Source of the DNA: Ascidia mentula
Taxonomy: Eukaryota; Chordata; Ascidiacea; Phlebobranchia; Ascidiidae
Assembly: GCA_947561715.1 (NCBI GenBank)
Contig: OX387197.1
Span: 3,725,001 to 3,789,000, forward strand
Direction of reading: 5' to 3'
DNA length: 64,000 bases
In this document: positions 23,008 to 34,396 of the stretch, piece after piece
How positions within the stretch are numbered: position 1 is the stretch's first letter
Layout: every line of letters starts with the position of its first letter
The notes under the pieces: model-generated
The model's input: only the letters and a program-made list of their open reading frames with translations
What the model was told of the DNA's origin: nothing
The model's database searches: none
Translations under genes and position numbers: made by a program

Positions 23008-26000
23008 ATGGCATTGAAAGGGTCCGACCCTCTGTATGTAAATGGAATTCCAAGCGGATACACTCTTTTTCAACTACGACTCGCAATTAGAGATGCCCTT
23101 GGGATTGCGGAAGAACCGGACTTACTTGATTTTGCCAAACACGATGACGGTAGCAAGATGGAAGGTTACGCCAAAGTAACGCTTAAGTATTTGCAAAGTA
23201 AGTTTACTTTGCCAAGCGATTGTTGCTTATGGACGATAAGTGTGACGCGGGCCCTGAAATTTACAGGCAATGAAAGGTTAAAGGTCAGCGGTTTGAAGAT
23301 TAAGCATCGTGGTTTAACTTACATTCTACATGTAACAGACAGTTTGTTGACGACAGAGGTGGCCAATAGATTACCAAACCATGCAGGTTGGTACATATTA
23401 CTAACTTTCAGCAATTGGAATATAAATAATTGTTATCGTTGGTTAAAGATAGTTAAAAAGTTCAAAAATTGTGTATGTGCAACCGACATTAATTAAGCGA
23501 CCCTGAAATTCTGGAAAATTTTCACCAGTAATATGTTAACCCTTTGGTGTCCGTGCACATCTCCCACTGCCCGACTTGCTAAATCCATTCAGCTAATCGC
23601 CATCGAACGTCTGCCACGTAAACAATTACACTAGGATATAGAAAAAGTGATAACAAGGTTAAATGCCGAAAAAAAGTTTTTAAGGAAGAACTAATTTGTG
23701 GATTTTGTAGATGCTGTTTCGACCAGGCTTGCCAGAAATCGTGTGAATCAATTTACGATATCCCCAATCATTGATCCAGATATATTGGCCTATCTAATAA
23801 AATCAAAGAGCTTCATACAACTAGACCAAAGTCTTGAGAGCATAGCAATTCCTGAATTCATTCGGAAGGAAGAATCGGGGGATTTTTTGTTCCATCCCTT
23901 TGTTTGGGTATGACTTATAAATTAGATACATCTAAACATAAAAAGCAATTGGACATAAAAAGCAATATATATATATATATATAAATCATCTAAACATAAA
24001 AGGAATATAATTTTCTTGTGCTGACAAGCTGCATATATTACCCGATTGAAGTGAATTTGTTGTGTTTCTTTAGTTAGTCTGAACAAATTCTTTAGGAAAA
24101 TGAAAAAAACATCTCTGTTGTTGGTCTTAAGGATGATATTCAAGGCGGGTTCGAATTAATTGGAGAATTTTTGCACGAAAATGTAGTTGAAAAAAAAGTG
24201 ATGAAGAACACCGGGTTAGTTTTGGAAGTTTTAAAAACCTACCAGTCGGACTGGTTTGGAAACAAAAAGGAAGTAGATCTGGAGTTTAACTTTCCCAATT
24301 CATCTTTGACAATTCGTGGCACTCACAAGCACGTAGAAAATGGTAAAAAACATGATTTCGAACAGAAATTTTATATTATTTTATTGCATCCATGTATCCG
24401 TATTACGTGCGTGTAGTAATATAATAGATAACGCAAGATTATTAACCTATTTCTTGCCGACATCCGATTTAACTTTGTAGTGCAATCGTTACTGAAAAGT
24501 ACTCTTCCCAACATAAGCATTGTTGAAACAACATTCAGTGATGTGGGACTCTCCGAATATATTAGGAGCACAAAAGGCCAGGCAATGATTACTAAAATCT
24601 CAAAAGAAAACTCGTGCTTTGCTTTGATTGACGAAAAAATCGGTAGAACTATTAGACTGTCCCATCAGGTAGGCCTACGGATTATTTTTTTTGCTATACA
24701 GAAATCACGTGTCAACTCAACGTGAGTTCGCGGTTCTAGTAACTCGCCTGAAAGCCGTCGGTTATAAAGTTTGTTTGTTTCCCCGTGTGACCTACAACAT
24801 TTTTATACTAACGGCGTTTATCTTTCATACATTTTAAGACGTAAGTTAAATGCTAAAATCTATTTTAAAGGGCAATTTTCAAACAGCTGTTGGATCAGCA
24901 AAGGTAAAGCTTCAAATTTGTATAGCAGACATTTCAAAGTGTAAGGTACGTCAAGCTGCAATGTATCACTAACAGGTCAGGATGATACTGCACATACTTT
25001 CCAGGCCGATGTTATTGTGTCTTCGTCGTCTGCGTTGGGTTTACAAAGCTGTCGATCAACTATATTAAAAGTGCTGCTTGTCCAGGCGGGAAATGGTTTT
25101 AAGGTCATTATTGACACAACAATTAAGTTTTTCGAATAAAATATAAAACATTCGGATTCCAATACAAATTCATTGTCGCCTTGCAGGCACATCCATTTAT
25201 CCGAACTACATATCTACTTACAGAAAGCCTGCGAAAACATTAAAACGAATTTGGATTTTGGGGAAGTTGTTTCTACTCCAGGTTTTAAACTTCGATGCAA
25301 AGAAGTGTATCACGTAGTCCTGCCTTACTACAGCCCAGAGAAAAATAAATCAAGCATTGATTGCCTTGAGGGAGGTTTAACAAAATGTTTGAAAATGGCT
25401 GAAAGCGCTGCCTATGCTACAATTGCCTTACCCTTATTAGGCACCGGTGGCTTTCAATATCCAATCAACATTGTGTTGACTACTTTAAGAAAGGTGGTTC
25501 AAAGCCACTACGGTGACCGCCTTTGCAAGGTTTACCTGGTCTTATCTCCTGGTGACACGAAAAATATCACTGTAAATGAAACTTAAGAAATGATCTAGAG
25601 ATTTAAAACTCATTCAGTTGCTTTGGGTTTTAGAAACTGCAAGATTTTATGATGAGTGCACCTACAACTTTTAGTCGCAAGACGGTTCAGGTTTTCGTTA
25701 AACAGGGAGATGTTACAACAACTCTAAGTGAAGCTATAATTAACACCACATCCAACTTTGTTCTGACAAGTATGTTATCTCCATAATCACTCTTGATTTA
25801 TTATTCAATGTGGGGAACGCAAACTATGTTAATTTGTCCATTCTTAAAACTAATCAGACTTACGGTAATGGATTACTCATTGATTGTCTCATTTATATAT
25901 TAATTAGACCCCATTATGCTGCGTTATTAACTACAATAAGTATGCTGCTCATCAAACAACCAGATACAGCCAATCAGAATATTGCAATTTCAGGTCAAGT

Positions 26001-28907
26001 CAGCAATGCTTTGATCGCAAAAGCTGGTCAGTCGATTGTACAAGAATGCAGAGACAAAGCAATTTTTTCCACAAAAAACTTGAGAGTAACAAATGGTGGA
26101 AGCCTTTGCAAATATATCTTGCATTTGGCGATACCAAAGGAAATGAATACATTGGAAAAAGTATTGTTGGAATGTTTCGTCAAGGCTGACGAATTAGGAG
26201 TTACATCATTGGCCATGCCATCTATTGGAACAGGTAAAACCGTATATATTTAGACTTGGGTGATAAACCATTTCCAGCACATGACTATATTACCCAAATT
26301 TTAACAATAGACCTTTTCACATGTTTTACACCAGGTAGATTTGGTTTATCTGCTTCGAAGGTCGCGCGGTGCATAACATCTACCATTTCATTGTTTGATC
26401 AAAGTCACCCTCAACACTTAAAACAAATTAAAGTCTGCATCTTTGACAACCGACTGTTGCCTATTTTTCAACGAGAACTTTTATGTCAGAACTCAGTTTG
26501 TCCTTTGAGCGTTGTGGAAAACTTCATTACATTAGCGAAAGACGTTTGCAGTGAGTACCACATATGAATAGAAATATATTCACTTTAGAGCTGCAGGCAG
26601 GTGTACACACTGTTAGGACTTATGAGGTCTCATCAGTGCAGTGGGCGACTGTGGCACTGGACTAACTTAACCCTTCTAGCTTAAAAGCTAGCGCAGCGCC
26701 AAAATTACTTTGTAGGTCAAAACAATATGTGCAACTGACTGCAGATCTCAATAAGAATTATGGTTCTTTTGCGCAATAATTCACTTTAAATTTGCTACTT
26801 TTACCGCAGATGAGGAATCACTTCGAAGGTTTTCCAAGTTTATTTTGCCGAGATATGGTTTGCCAAGTCACAGTTTTGTCCGAATCATGTTTTGCTCACT
26901 TCGAGAGAAGAACGTCGACCAGGTAGTTTTTAGAAGCTACATTACCAAAAGGTCACAGCTAAAATAAAAAAAGTATAATCGTAATTTACAAACTGACCTT
27001 ATGAAGTCATTACATTTGCTTTTTTTGTTCTTTAAACATATCATGGAACTACTGTGTTAAGTCTTCCTAATTAAATCATAAAATACAACAGGCATTTGAT
27101 GCCACGAAAAAAGCAATTTCAAGTCAAAATGCAACCAGAAGGATTGCGGATGGCATTGTCAAAGACTTGACAAGATCTGAAGAAGAGAACCTTTTAGGAC
27201 TAATAAAAAAGGACTCCCTTTGGATCACAAAATCAAACAGGTATATTGGCCAGTGGGGAAATTAAAGTATTGTCAAAAATCAGCACTCTTGTATTTAAAT
27301 GAAAGTTTGTATTATTTGCATCTCCTGTTGTCTTTTTGGCAAACAAAGACACTGACTTTGTAAAAACACCTGCAAATAATCCCAAGTCGTTTGTTTGACG
27401 TTTTTTCAGTATATATACACATATATATATATATATTTCATCTGTATTTACGGTCATCATCAGTATCGCTAAAAACAAAGCGACGCAGGTAACCAATATA
27501 AATACAAGCATAAAAATGTAAAATAACTCGCAAACAGAAAAAATTGTATTTATTTTTAACGCCTTTAATTACCACCAAACATAACGTTTTGCAGAGAACT
27601 CATAGTTAGAGGGGGAAAAATTACAGTCCTTGATGTCCTCAACCAATGTTGGGAAATCGTCAATCAATATAAACAGGCATTGCAATGTGCGCAGTACGTA
27701 AGGTGGATGTTTCAAGACCCAAGGCGCAAAGAAATGGAAGAATTTACTGTACAAGCAAGTTTCAAAATAGAAGATGCATTTAAGGTAGGTTTATACTCAT
27801 CTTGTATGTCAAAAAAACTAAGCCTGCTTGTTTAACATAACTGAACGATCTGTTATATAATTTAAGAAAAATGCAGATGGGAATATATCTGTCAAATCAA
27901 ATTTCCATGGATTCACGCATGAGTTTATTGTAAATATGCATGAAAGGAAAGCTAAAGTGGCAGGCATCCAATGTGATGTAATAAGACACCACATAGGTAT
28001 AATCAAAGTTTACTATTTTTTGAAACATTTGATTTGATCAGCATTAAATCCTACCAAGTTAATGTACTAAGCTACCTAATGTCCAATGCAGCTTGCTTTA
28101 CTTTAAGTTTTTTTTAGTACCTGTGCCAATCCTTGTATTTAATTTTCATCCGAGTGCAAGTAGTACAAATAATTTTACTTTTTGTTAATATTAGTACCGG
28201 CGCCACCGACGTGGACTGATATGAAAAATCAAGTTTGTAAGAGGGTAAATGTGCATAAACATTCACGTGAGTTTCAAAGAATCTCTGATGAGATTGCGAA
28301 AAGTTTACCTGTAGACATATTTCAGGTAATCACAATTATTTCGCTTTGTGCCAAATTGCGAAATGTGATTTTTCTCTTTTTTGCAATAAATTCAGATCGA
28401 AAAAATACAGAATACAACACTTTGGAATCAATTTCAATCACAAAAACAAGCAATGGAAGTTAAAATGGCAAGGCAACAAGTCACTCGGGAACTCTTTCAC
28501 GGAACTGATAAGGAAACTTGCGACAAAATTATTAAAAACGGATTTGACAGAAGTTACGCCGGAAAAAATGGTATTTTGTTCATTTGAAATACAAGCATTA
28601 GTGTTTCAAAAACGTGTTTTTAGCAACGCGTTACGGAAAGGGGGTTTATTTCGCAACTACTGCCAGATACTCCCATAATTACACTGACGAAGACAAAGAT
28701 GGAAAAGAAAGTATGTTTATAGCTGATGTCGTAACAGGGAGTTATTGCAAAGGCAACCCCTCTATGAAAGTTGCACCGATGCAAGAAGATGGGACGCCAT
28801 TTAACAGTGTTGTTGACGATTATATTAAACCGAGCATTTTTGTGGTATTTCGAGATGCCAGCGTCTATCCGTCATACCTTGTGACGTATAAGTGCAAAAA
28901 GTCGTAA
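23008..28907 (+). CDS. Gene A: RRM-KH-macro2-WWE-PARP protein (PARP14-like)
   Basis: Exons: 23008-23197, 23711-23907, 24096-24342, 24481-24668, 24871-24945, 25005-25103, 25224-25571, 25634-25769, 25994-26233, 26335-26550, 26810-26922, 27092-27240, 27596-27784, 27867-27996, 28195-28325, 28396-28570, 28624-28907; phases agree. Exons 1-2 join to an RRM (LYVNGIP, EGYAKVTLKYLQ, then AVSTRLARNRVNQFTIS), as at the N-terminus of PARP10/14. KH-like repeats follow. Macrodomain 1 spans exons 6-7 (ADVIVSSSS, ALPLLGTGGFQYP). Macrodomain 2 spans exons 8-10 (VKQGDVTTT, GQVSNALIAKAG, MPSIGTGRFGLS). WWE is in exons 13-14 (YVRWMFQD, ASFKIEDAFK). PARP catalytic exons 15-17 contain ELFHGTD, YGKGVYFATTARYS and VFRDASVYPSYLVTY: the NAD-binding His and Tyr are present, while the third triad position looks hydrophobic, as in mono-ADP-ribosyltransferases. 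No stop or frameshift seen. Likely an ADP-ribosyltransferase that also reads ADP-ribose. Confidence 0.85.
23963..23983. repeat. AT microsatellite in gene A intron 2
   Basis: A run of about ten AT dinucleotides. Similar AT runs occur near 1380 (kinase intron) and 27415-27437 (gene A intron 12). Confidence 0.9.
26591..26643 (-). ncRNA. Degenerate hammerhead ribozyme-like motif in gene A intron 10
   Basis: On the minus strand: CTGCA + CTGATGA + GACCT..AAGTC hairpin + CTAA + CAG..CTG + TGCAG. The CTGATGA core and a 5-bp stem I (CTGCA/TGCAG) are intact. GAAA has become CTAA and stem II has a mismatch, so catalysis is unlikely. The layout matches the motifs at 51569 and 61914, pointing to one family of ribozyme-bearing retroelements. 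Confidence 0.5.
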
Positions 28908-30551
28908 TACCCATAACATGCTTGTTTGGTGATGCCATTAAAAAAATACAAGATGTATTTATTGTAAATGCTTGTTGTATCCATCCGTTATTGTGCATCG
29001 GGTATTTCAGACCTACAGTTCAACACCGAAAGTTAATGTACTTTTTGCGGGATTGTCATTATGCATAATGTCCCATGGGACAGTCAGTATTATGGGCAAG
29101 TTTCAGCGCAGTGAAAATGCTTACTAATGTGCGTTATAATGTAAGATTGCAGTAGCACTTAATTTTATCTACAGGTAGCAATTAGACACACAGTGACTAG
29201 GTCTTACAAAAGTTGCAAAGGAAGTAAAGCCCTTCGAATTTGGTTTTTAACCGAGTCTGTTGTTACCGCCGTTTTGCTGGGACTTACGTTAAGCGTAAAC
29301 AGTGCACCAAGCTAATAGTAACCGTAAAAAACGCTGGTTTTGTGTTCAATGTTATGAAGCATGAACACCAACAAAACTACAGCATGTCTTGTTATGGGAG
29401 CTTGTAAAATTTTATAATACCACGAAAAACCAACGAAAAAAATCCCAAACATTGCCTGCCAAATCTCTAATTATTCGAGATATCTATCCTGAAATTGTGC
29501 TACAGCTATATCCAAAATGGGAACGTTTAATACTGACATTTAGTATTTTGAAATCAATATTAAAACATTGTAACCTTAAGAAAGTGAATGCAGTTCGGAA
29601 CATGCCAGAATCCTAAGAGGATATATCGCCTCGTGCTACTGCATGTAGTTTCCTTTCGAAGTTGTAGTGTTCACATTTAGCATAATGCCATGGGCAATTT
29701 GTCAATGCATGGATGAAAAATCATTGTGGTTTAATAAAACGGCGCACAAGAGAGAACACCTTTTGTTCATTAGGATTTAGTTACAAATTACGTCTGTCTG
29801 TGTCAGGTATAATGCGTTGAGTATCGGTTCCTCTTAATCAAGCCGCAGCGAGCCTTCTCTGTGGTCACGCTTCGCCAGCGTTGAAAAATAGGAAAAAGGT
29901 TTGGTGTGGGCTCTGAATGTGCATGTGGAATTGAGACCGCGTCACCGCGTTTGGACACAAGTGAATGAATTTCGTGTCATGGGTTTGTGTGCTCACTTGA
30001 AAGGTATTGGTGTGGCAATTAAGAAAGCAACCCATTTATATATAGCCTTAGCTGATAAATTATTGATGCTGCTTGCCATGTGTTGAGTAGGCTACAATTG
30101 CTGCAGTAGTTCAAGTTTTTGCCTTATCGAACCCGCAACAATTTACACCACAAACTTGGAACAAGAGGATAGATTGTACGACTGGAAAAACATCATAACA
30201 GGTATTTGTACAAGTGCTATCTGTTAACATTTGGTCTCAGCAGTGCCAGCAGAGGGGATTAATGCTCTCGCTCGTGTCTTAATATACTGCACGTTGTTAT
30301 TTCCGCTTTTGTTTGCGTTCCGTGTTGCTAGTGAAATATAGTTATGCTAAGACTTTTGACTGGTTATTAAGTTCTTGTACACAATCATGTGCCACGAAAT
30401 TATTGTAATGAAGTGTGGTATCAAAGAAATCAATTTTACAGTAGATTAGGACAAGCTGTAATGTGTTGTGGCTGAACATGTTTTATAACTTACACGACCT
30501 CAGTTTTGCATTTTTTGCAACAACGGTTCGTTCGCAGTTTCCGGGTCAACG
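28908..30551. promoter_or_regulatory. Gene A to gene B intergenic region with conserved promoter block
   Basis: No coding exon recognised. Blocks at 28920-29160, 29330-29390, 29630-29850 and 30120-30260 recur upstream of genes C and D and in part E. The 13-mer ACACAATCATGTG at 30379-30391 lies 160 bp before the gene B ATG and is kept at similar distance before C, D and E. A splice acceptor just before the ATG (CGCAG|TTTCCGGGTC) suggests an untranslated first exon upstream. Confidence 0.6.
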
Positions 30552-30944
30552 ATGAGCGATTCTTCGTCTGAAAGCGAGAAATGTTATTTTTCTATCGACG
30601 ACGAAGTTGAAACGAAATCTATCCGGGAGAAACCCATTATCATCAGCTACCTTAAAACATATCTTAGGCAAGAAAAGGATGCTGATGAGAGATTGGAAGA
30701 AATTAAATTGGATTTTAAAACTGACGAAGTAACGATTTCAGGAACGGAGCATCATGTTGCCAATGGTAAGTTGATGGATTAGTCTGTTCCTAATGTGAAA
30801 TTAGCGTGGAGATCATGCAAACGCACGTCGCCTTTGTTTGGCTGCGTGAGTGTATCTGAACAGTTAGTTAATCGCCAAGATACCCTTTGCTTTCTATGGC
30901 CGAATAAGCATAGTACCTCAACTCAGGATTTTAGTGATGGTAAT

Positions 30945-32025
30945 ATATGTTAGAGAACAGCATTGACGGACTAGAGGCAAAGGCAAAGCGCTCGAAGTTC
31001 CCCAAACCAGTGACTGCTGATATCATTAGAGAAGCGAGAACTTGGAAGGAGCAGAACAACAACAGAGACAAGCCGTCAATGCAAAATATTAAGAAAATCA
31101 CTTGGGCCTCGCAGTTTCGAGCGCTACTGCAACTTTCCGAAAAAGAAAAACAAATGAAACCAAACTGCATTGTGACATATAAGAGACCACCATCTCTCCA
31201 AGACCTTCTGATACGCCCTAGGCAAATTGCCATTGGAAAATCTGCGGATAGCTCTGCAACAGGATCATATCCCTGCGGGCATTGTGCCATATGTGGCAGC
31301 CACGGTCGATATAGAACAAGCATGGTTAAACCATCCACATTTTTACAAACTCCAACTGGCAGTTAAGATTATTCAAAGCTTAACATGCAAAAGTTGTGGT
31401 ATATATGTTGCAACTTGCAAGGAATAAGATGTGGGACAAACGAAAAATAGGTTTGACACTCGTTGGTCGGGTCACCGTGCCACATGGGCCAAGTTCGACA
31501 TATCACAGCGCAACGATGGAACAGCGCTTTTGCATCATTTTAAAGATTGTCATCCACGCTCGTTTTTACAACATCCACCCATTTAAAGGAGTTACAAAGT
31601 CACTTTCGTTGAACAACCGCTAATTTGGACATGGCTGCAGATAAATGGTTAAATAAAATAAACGCAAATTAATATACAAAAAATGATTTTACCGCGGTGC
31701 AAATGATGTTTTTTTGTCCACATTGCTTTGAGCAGATACTGTTTCTTTATCTTTCCCGTGTTTTATCATCACCGTGTTTTTTTTTTTCCTGTGTCCTTAT
31801 CTTTTCCGTGGTTTGTCAACGCTTCCACCCGTTGCATGTGGCAGGTTTTTAGTTGTGTAAAGGGCGTGTTGCGAGGTAGTGGAGAGCCTTTATTTTATTT
31901 GAACCTAATTCTTGCTCTGCTTTTATAGACACTGATGATGCTTTAAAAAGCGAAATATATATGTCTAACTGAACTAGACTGAAAGATTTTAACCTGAAAC
32001 GAATGTTTCTTAGACAGTTGTAATA
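30945..32025 (+). mobile_element. Penelope-like element fragment in gene B intron 1
   Basis: A 1.08-kb insertion relative to gene C intron 1. It encodes (30950-31630, with at least one stop/frameshift near 31427) YKRPPSLQDLLIRPR, YPCGHCAICGS, LTCKSCGIYVATCK and then in another frame VGQTKNRFDTRWSGHRATW: the linker and GIY-YIG endonuclease that end Penelope-like polymerases. The reverse transcriptase part is missing. A hammerhead-like motif lies about 60 bp before the right end, as known for this class. Flanks TAATATATGTTA (from 30942) and TAATATGTGTTA (from 32021) suggest a 12-bp target duplication with one mismatch. Confidence 0.75.
31926..31967 (+). ncRNA. Hammerhead ribozyme motif (type I, minimal stem III)
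   Basis: TAGACA + CTGATGA + T + GCTT-TAAA-AAGC + GAAA + TATATA + TGTCTA. Stem I TAGACA/TGTCTA is six perfect pairs, stem II is GCTT/AAGC with a TAAA loop, CTGATGA and GAAA cores are both intact, and the cleavage triplet would be ATA, after A31961. Stem III is only about 2 bp, as in the retroelement-type hammerheads that cleave as dimers. One extra T sits between the core and stem II. Location at the 3' end of a Penelope-like element supports the call. Confidence 0.65.
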
Positions 32026-32049
32026 TGTGTTAATCAACTTAAAAATAGC

Positions 32050-32350
32050 TCTGTCAAAAACGAACTATTTGCTGTGATAAGGTCCACTGGCATCGCAGCC
32101 AAGGCTTGCGGGCGAGCTGGATCAACCACATTTCACAACAAGTCGAAGCGAGATTTAAAAAATCAAGCTCCCGGTGAGGCTTGAAGTCACGACCCTTGGG
32201 CTAATCAGGCCCATCGCTCCACCGACTGAGCTGCGGTTTTGCGGGTATATTGTAGTCAAGATACACAGGTGCTTGCGCACAACTTGCCAGGCGACCTTTA
32301 TATATGCGTATAGGAGTTCACCACCATCGATGCTGCATAGTGTTACACTT
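32050..32350 (-). repeat. tRNA-derived SINE copy 2, gene B intron 1
   Basis: Same family as 17060-17310, more diverged tRNA core (minus strand, GTAGCTCAG changed to GCAGCTCAG, part of the B box altered to GACTTCAAGCC). The same SINE sits at the equivalent place in gene C intron 1. Confidence 0.75.
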
Positions 32351-33900
32351 TTATTGATCACCGTTTTAGTGGCAATACAACTGCCCTTCATTAGGATACT
32401 GCATGCAGATGCACCGCCACTGCCAGTTATTTTTCCAGAAGAGTCGTCTACATTGTAATTGCCCATAATTATGCACATGTATTTGCAGCTTTCACCTGGA
32501 TTCAAGATATCATACAGGATTTAATCAGAAAGGAGAAGTCAATCAAAGTTCCTGGAATTGCGAAATATCTCGAGAATGAAAAAGGAATTAACTTTGTACA
32601 GAGAATCGCAAAATCGTGCTCATGCACTCTGGAAATAACGCAGCAAAGCCAAATACTTGAACACACATTGGGGGATATCTCGAAATTCAAGGTTCAATTT
32701 TTCCTCAACGCTTTTTAATTCTATCGCGTATCAAACTTTCGTTTTGGTACGCGATTTTAGGCCGACGTAATCGTAGCGTCAACGTCACCACAAGACCTTG
32801 CAAGCTGTGACGGGTTGGAAACTTCAAAAGCTTTGTTCAAACGAGCTGGGATCGGTTTAAAGGTAAGAATCGCACAGAAAAAGCGTAAACTGGCATGACA
32901 AGAACGATAACCTGGCGTTTATTTTCTCATATCGTATTTCGATAACTCGGTCACTCTTTGTTTTATTTCCATCTCCCTTCAACTTGTCCGGAAACGTTTG
33001 GTTGCCAAGGTAACATACTTTAAAGAATTTTAATATTATTTGGTTTTCAAGGTGACAAATAGCTTTTAAAATAAAGCATATTGTGCTGCATCAATGTCGT
33101 TCGTAGAAATACGGTTGGCTTTTTATGCTTATATATACGACTCGTTTGTGTCTCTGGAATTTAATGCAAAACCTATATAGGTATAAATACGTAGTTACAA
33201 ACCAATTACATACAGAATGAATGCCGAAAGGTCAGCATTCCGAAATTACAACCTGGTGATGTTGTGGCCACAAATGGGTACAACCTTTCCTGTAAAAAGG
33301 TTTACCACGTCCTTCTCTCACATTACAACCCAACCAACGGGGAACGATTGCTACGAAATTGTGTAAAAGCCTGTCTGGAGATGGCTGAAAAGTCTGGTCA
33401 TACCTCAATCGCATTTCCATGCTTGGGTGTAGCAGAATTTTCGTATCCAACTGAAGAGTTTGTGAAAGTGTTGGAACAGGAAATCAAGTCCTTTGATTCT
33501 GTTCATCTTAGAAAAGCTTTCGTTGTTATTCCACCAGCTGACAATTCCATAATACATTTAAACTGTTTTAGTGTTTCTGTCCATCTAGGAAATATTACGT
33601 CATCCCAATGTGATGCCCTTGTAAACACAACCAAGCAGTTTGATCTCTCTGGTAAGATTATCGGAAAATGAAGGTTGTAGCAAACTTAAACCTACCACAC
33701 AAAAACATGTATTGCAGGTCAGGTCGGAAAAGCTCTTGTCGCAAAAGCTGGGAAATCAATCGAGGATGAATGCAATAAAAATCCAGTGAAATCAACAACA
33801 AATATGCGAGTCACATCTGGAGGAAACTTGTGTAAATATGTCTTACACCTCGACACACCGACTGACTACAATGAATTGGAAAAACTTCTCTATGAATGTT

Positions 33901-34396
33901 TGTAGAGATGTGTATTGTTTGTTTGTTTGAATTGCGTGTTCAACTGCGATAATGCGTTTCCCTGACTCCTGACTCCTCTTCGTACTAACCAAACTTGTGT
34001 TAGTATGTTTTATTCACCAAGACAAAAGGATATATGTTCAGAAATACAACTCAACCCCAGAGTAGAATAAACAAACGTGATTCTACGCCAAGGCGTACCA
34101 ACAATGTAGAATGAATGGTAAAACTACACTAGGCAAAAGCCCAGCGCAGAGTGGCGATCCCACAATGTGGAATGAATTCGGGCTACAGAAACCAGAGATT
34201 TAAAGACAATCATAACAGTGTAAGAATGTCGTCGCGTGAGCTACGATACTATCATTATGCGATTACGATCAATTCTTCCTGGGCAGTTCCGAGAACTGTG
34301 GTATTTATCTGGGCGGTACAAAACTGCAAGTCACTCTCCATTACCTAAATGGAAAATTACGTAAATGTGAACACTACGTCATGCATAAACGTTACA
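33901..34396. mobile_element. 496-bp insertion in gene B exon 5, LTR-like ends
   Basis: It starts TGTAGAG and ends GTTACA, i.e. TG..CA ends, with the perfect 4-bp direct repeat TGTT at 33897-33900 and 34397-34400. Removing the insertion plus one TGTT leaves the exon sequence GAATGTTTCTGTGAAGC, the same as gene D. No coding capacity seen. Best guess is a solo LTR; a short non-autonomous transposon is the alternative. Confidence 0.6.

Noticed and set aside
28285..28301. CTGATGAGATTGCGAAAA resembling a hammerhead core
   Set aside because: It lies in a coding exon of gene A, has no stem II between the two core parts and no stem I partners.
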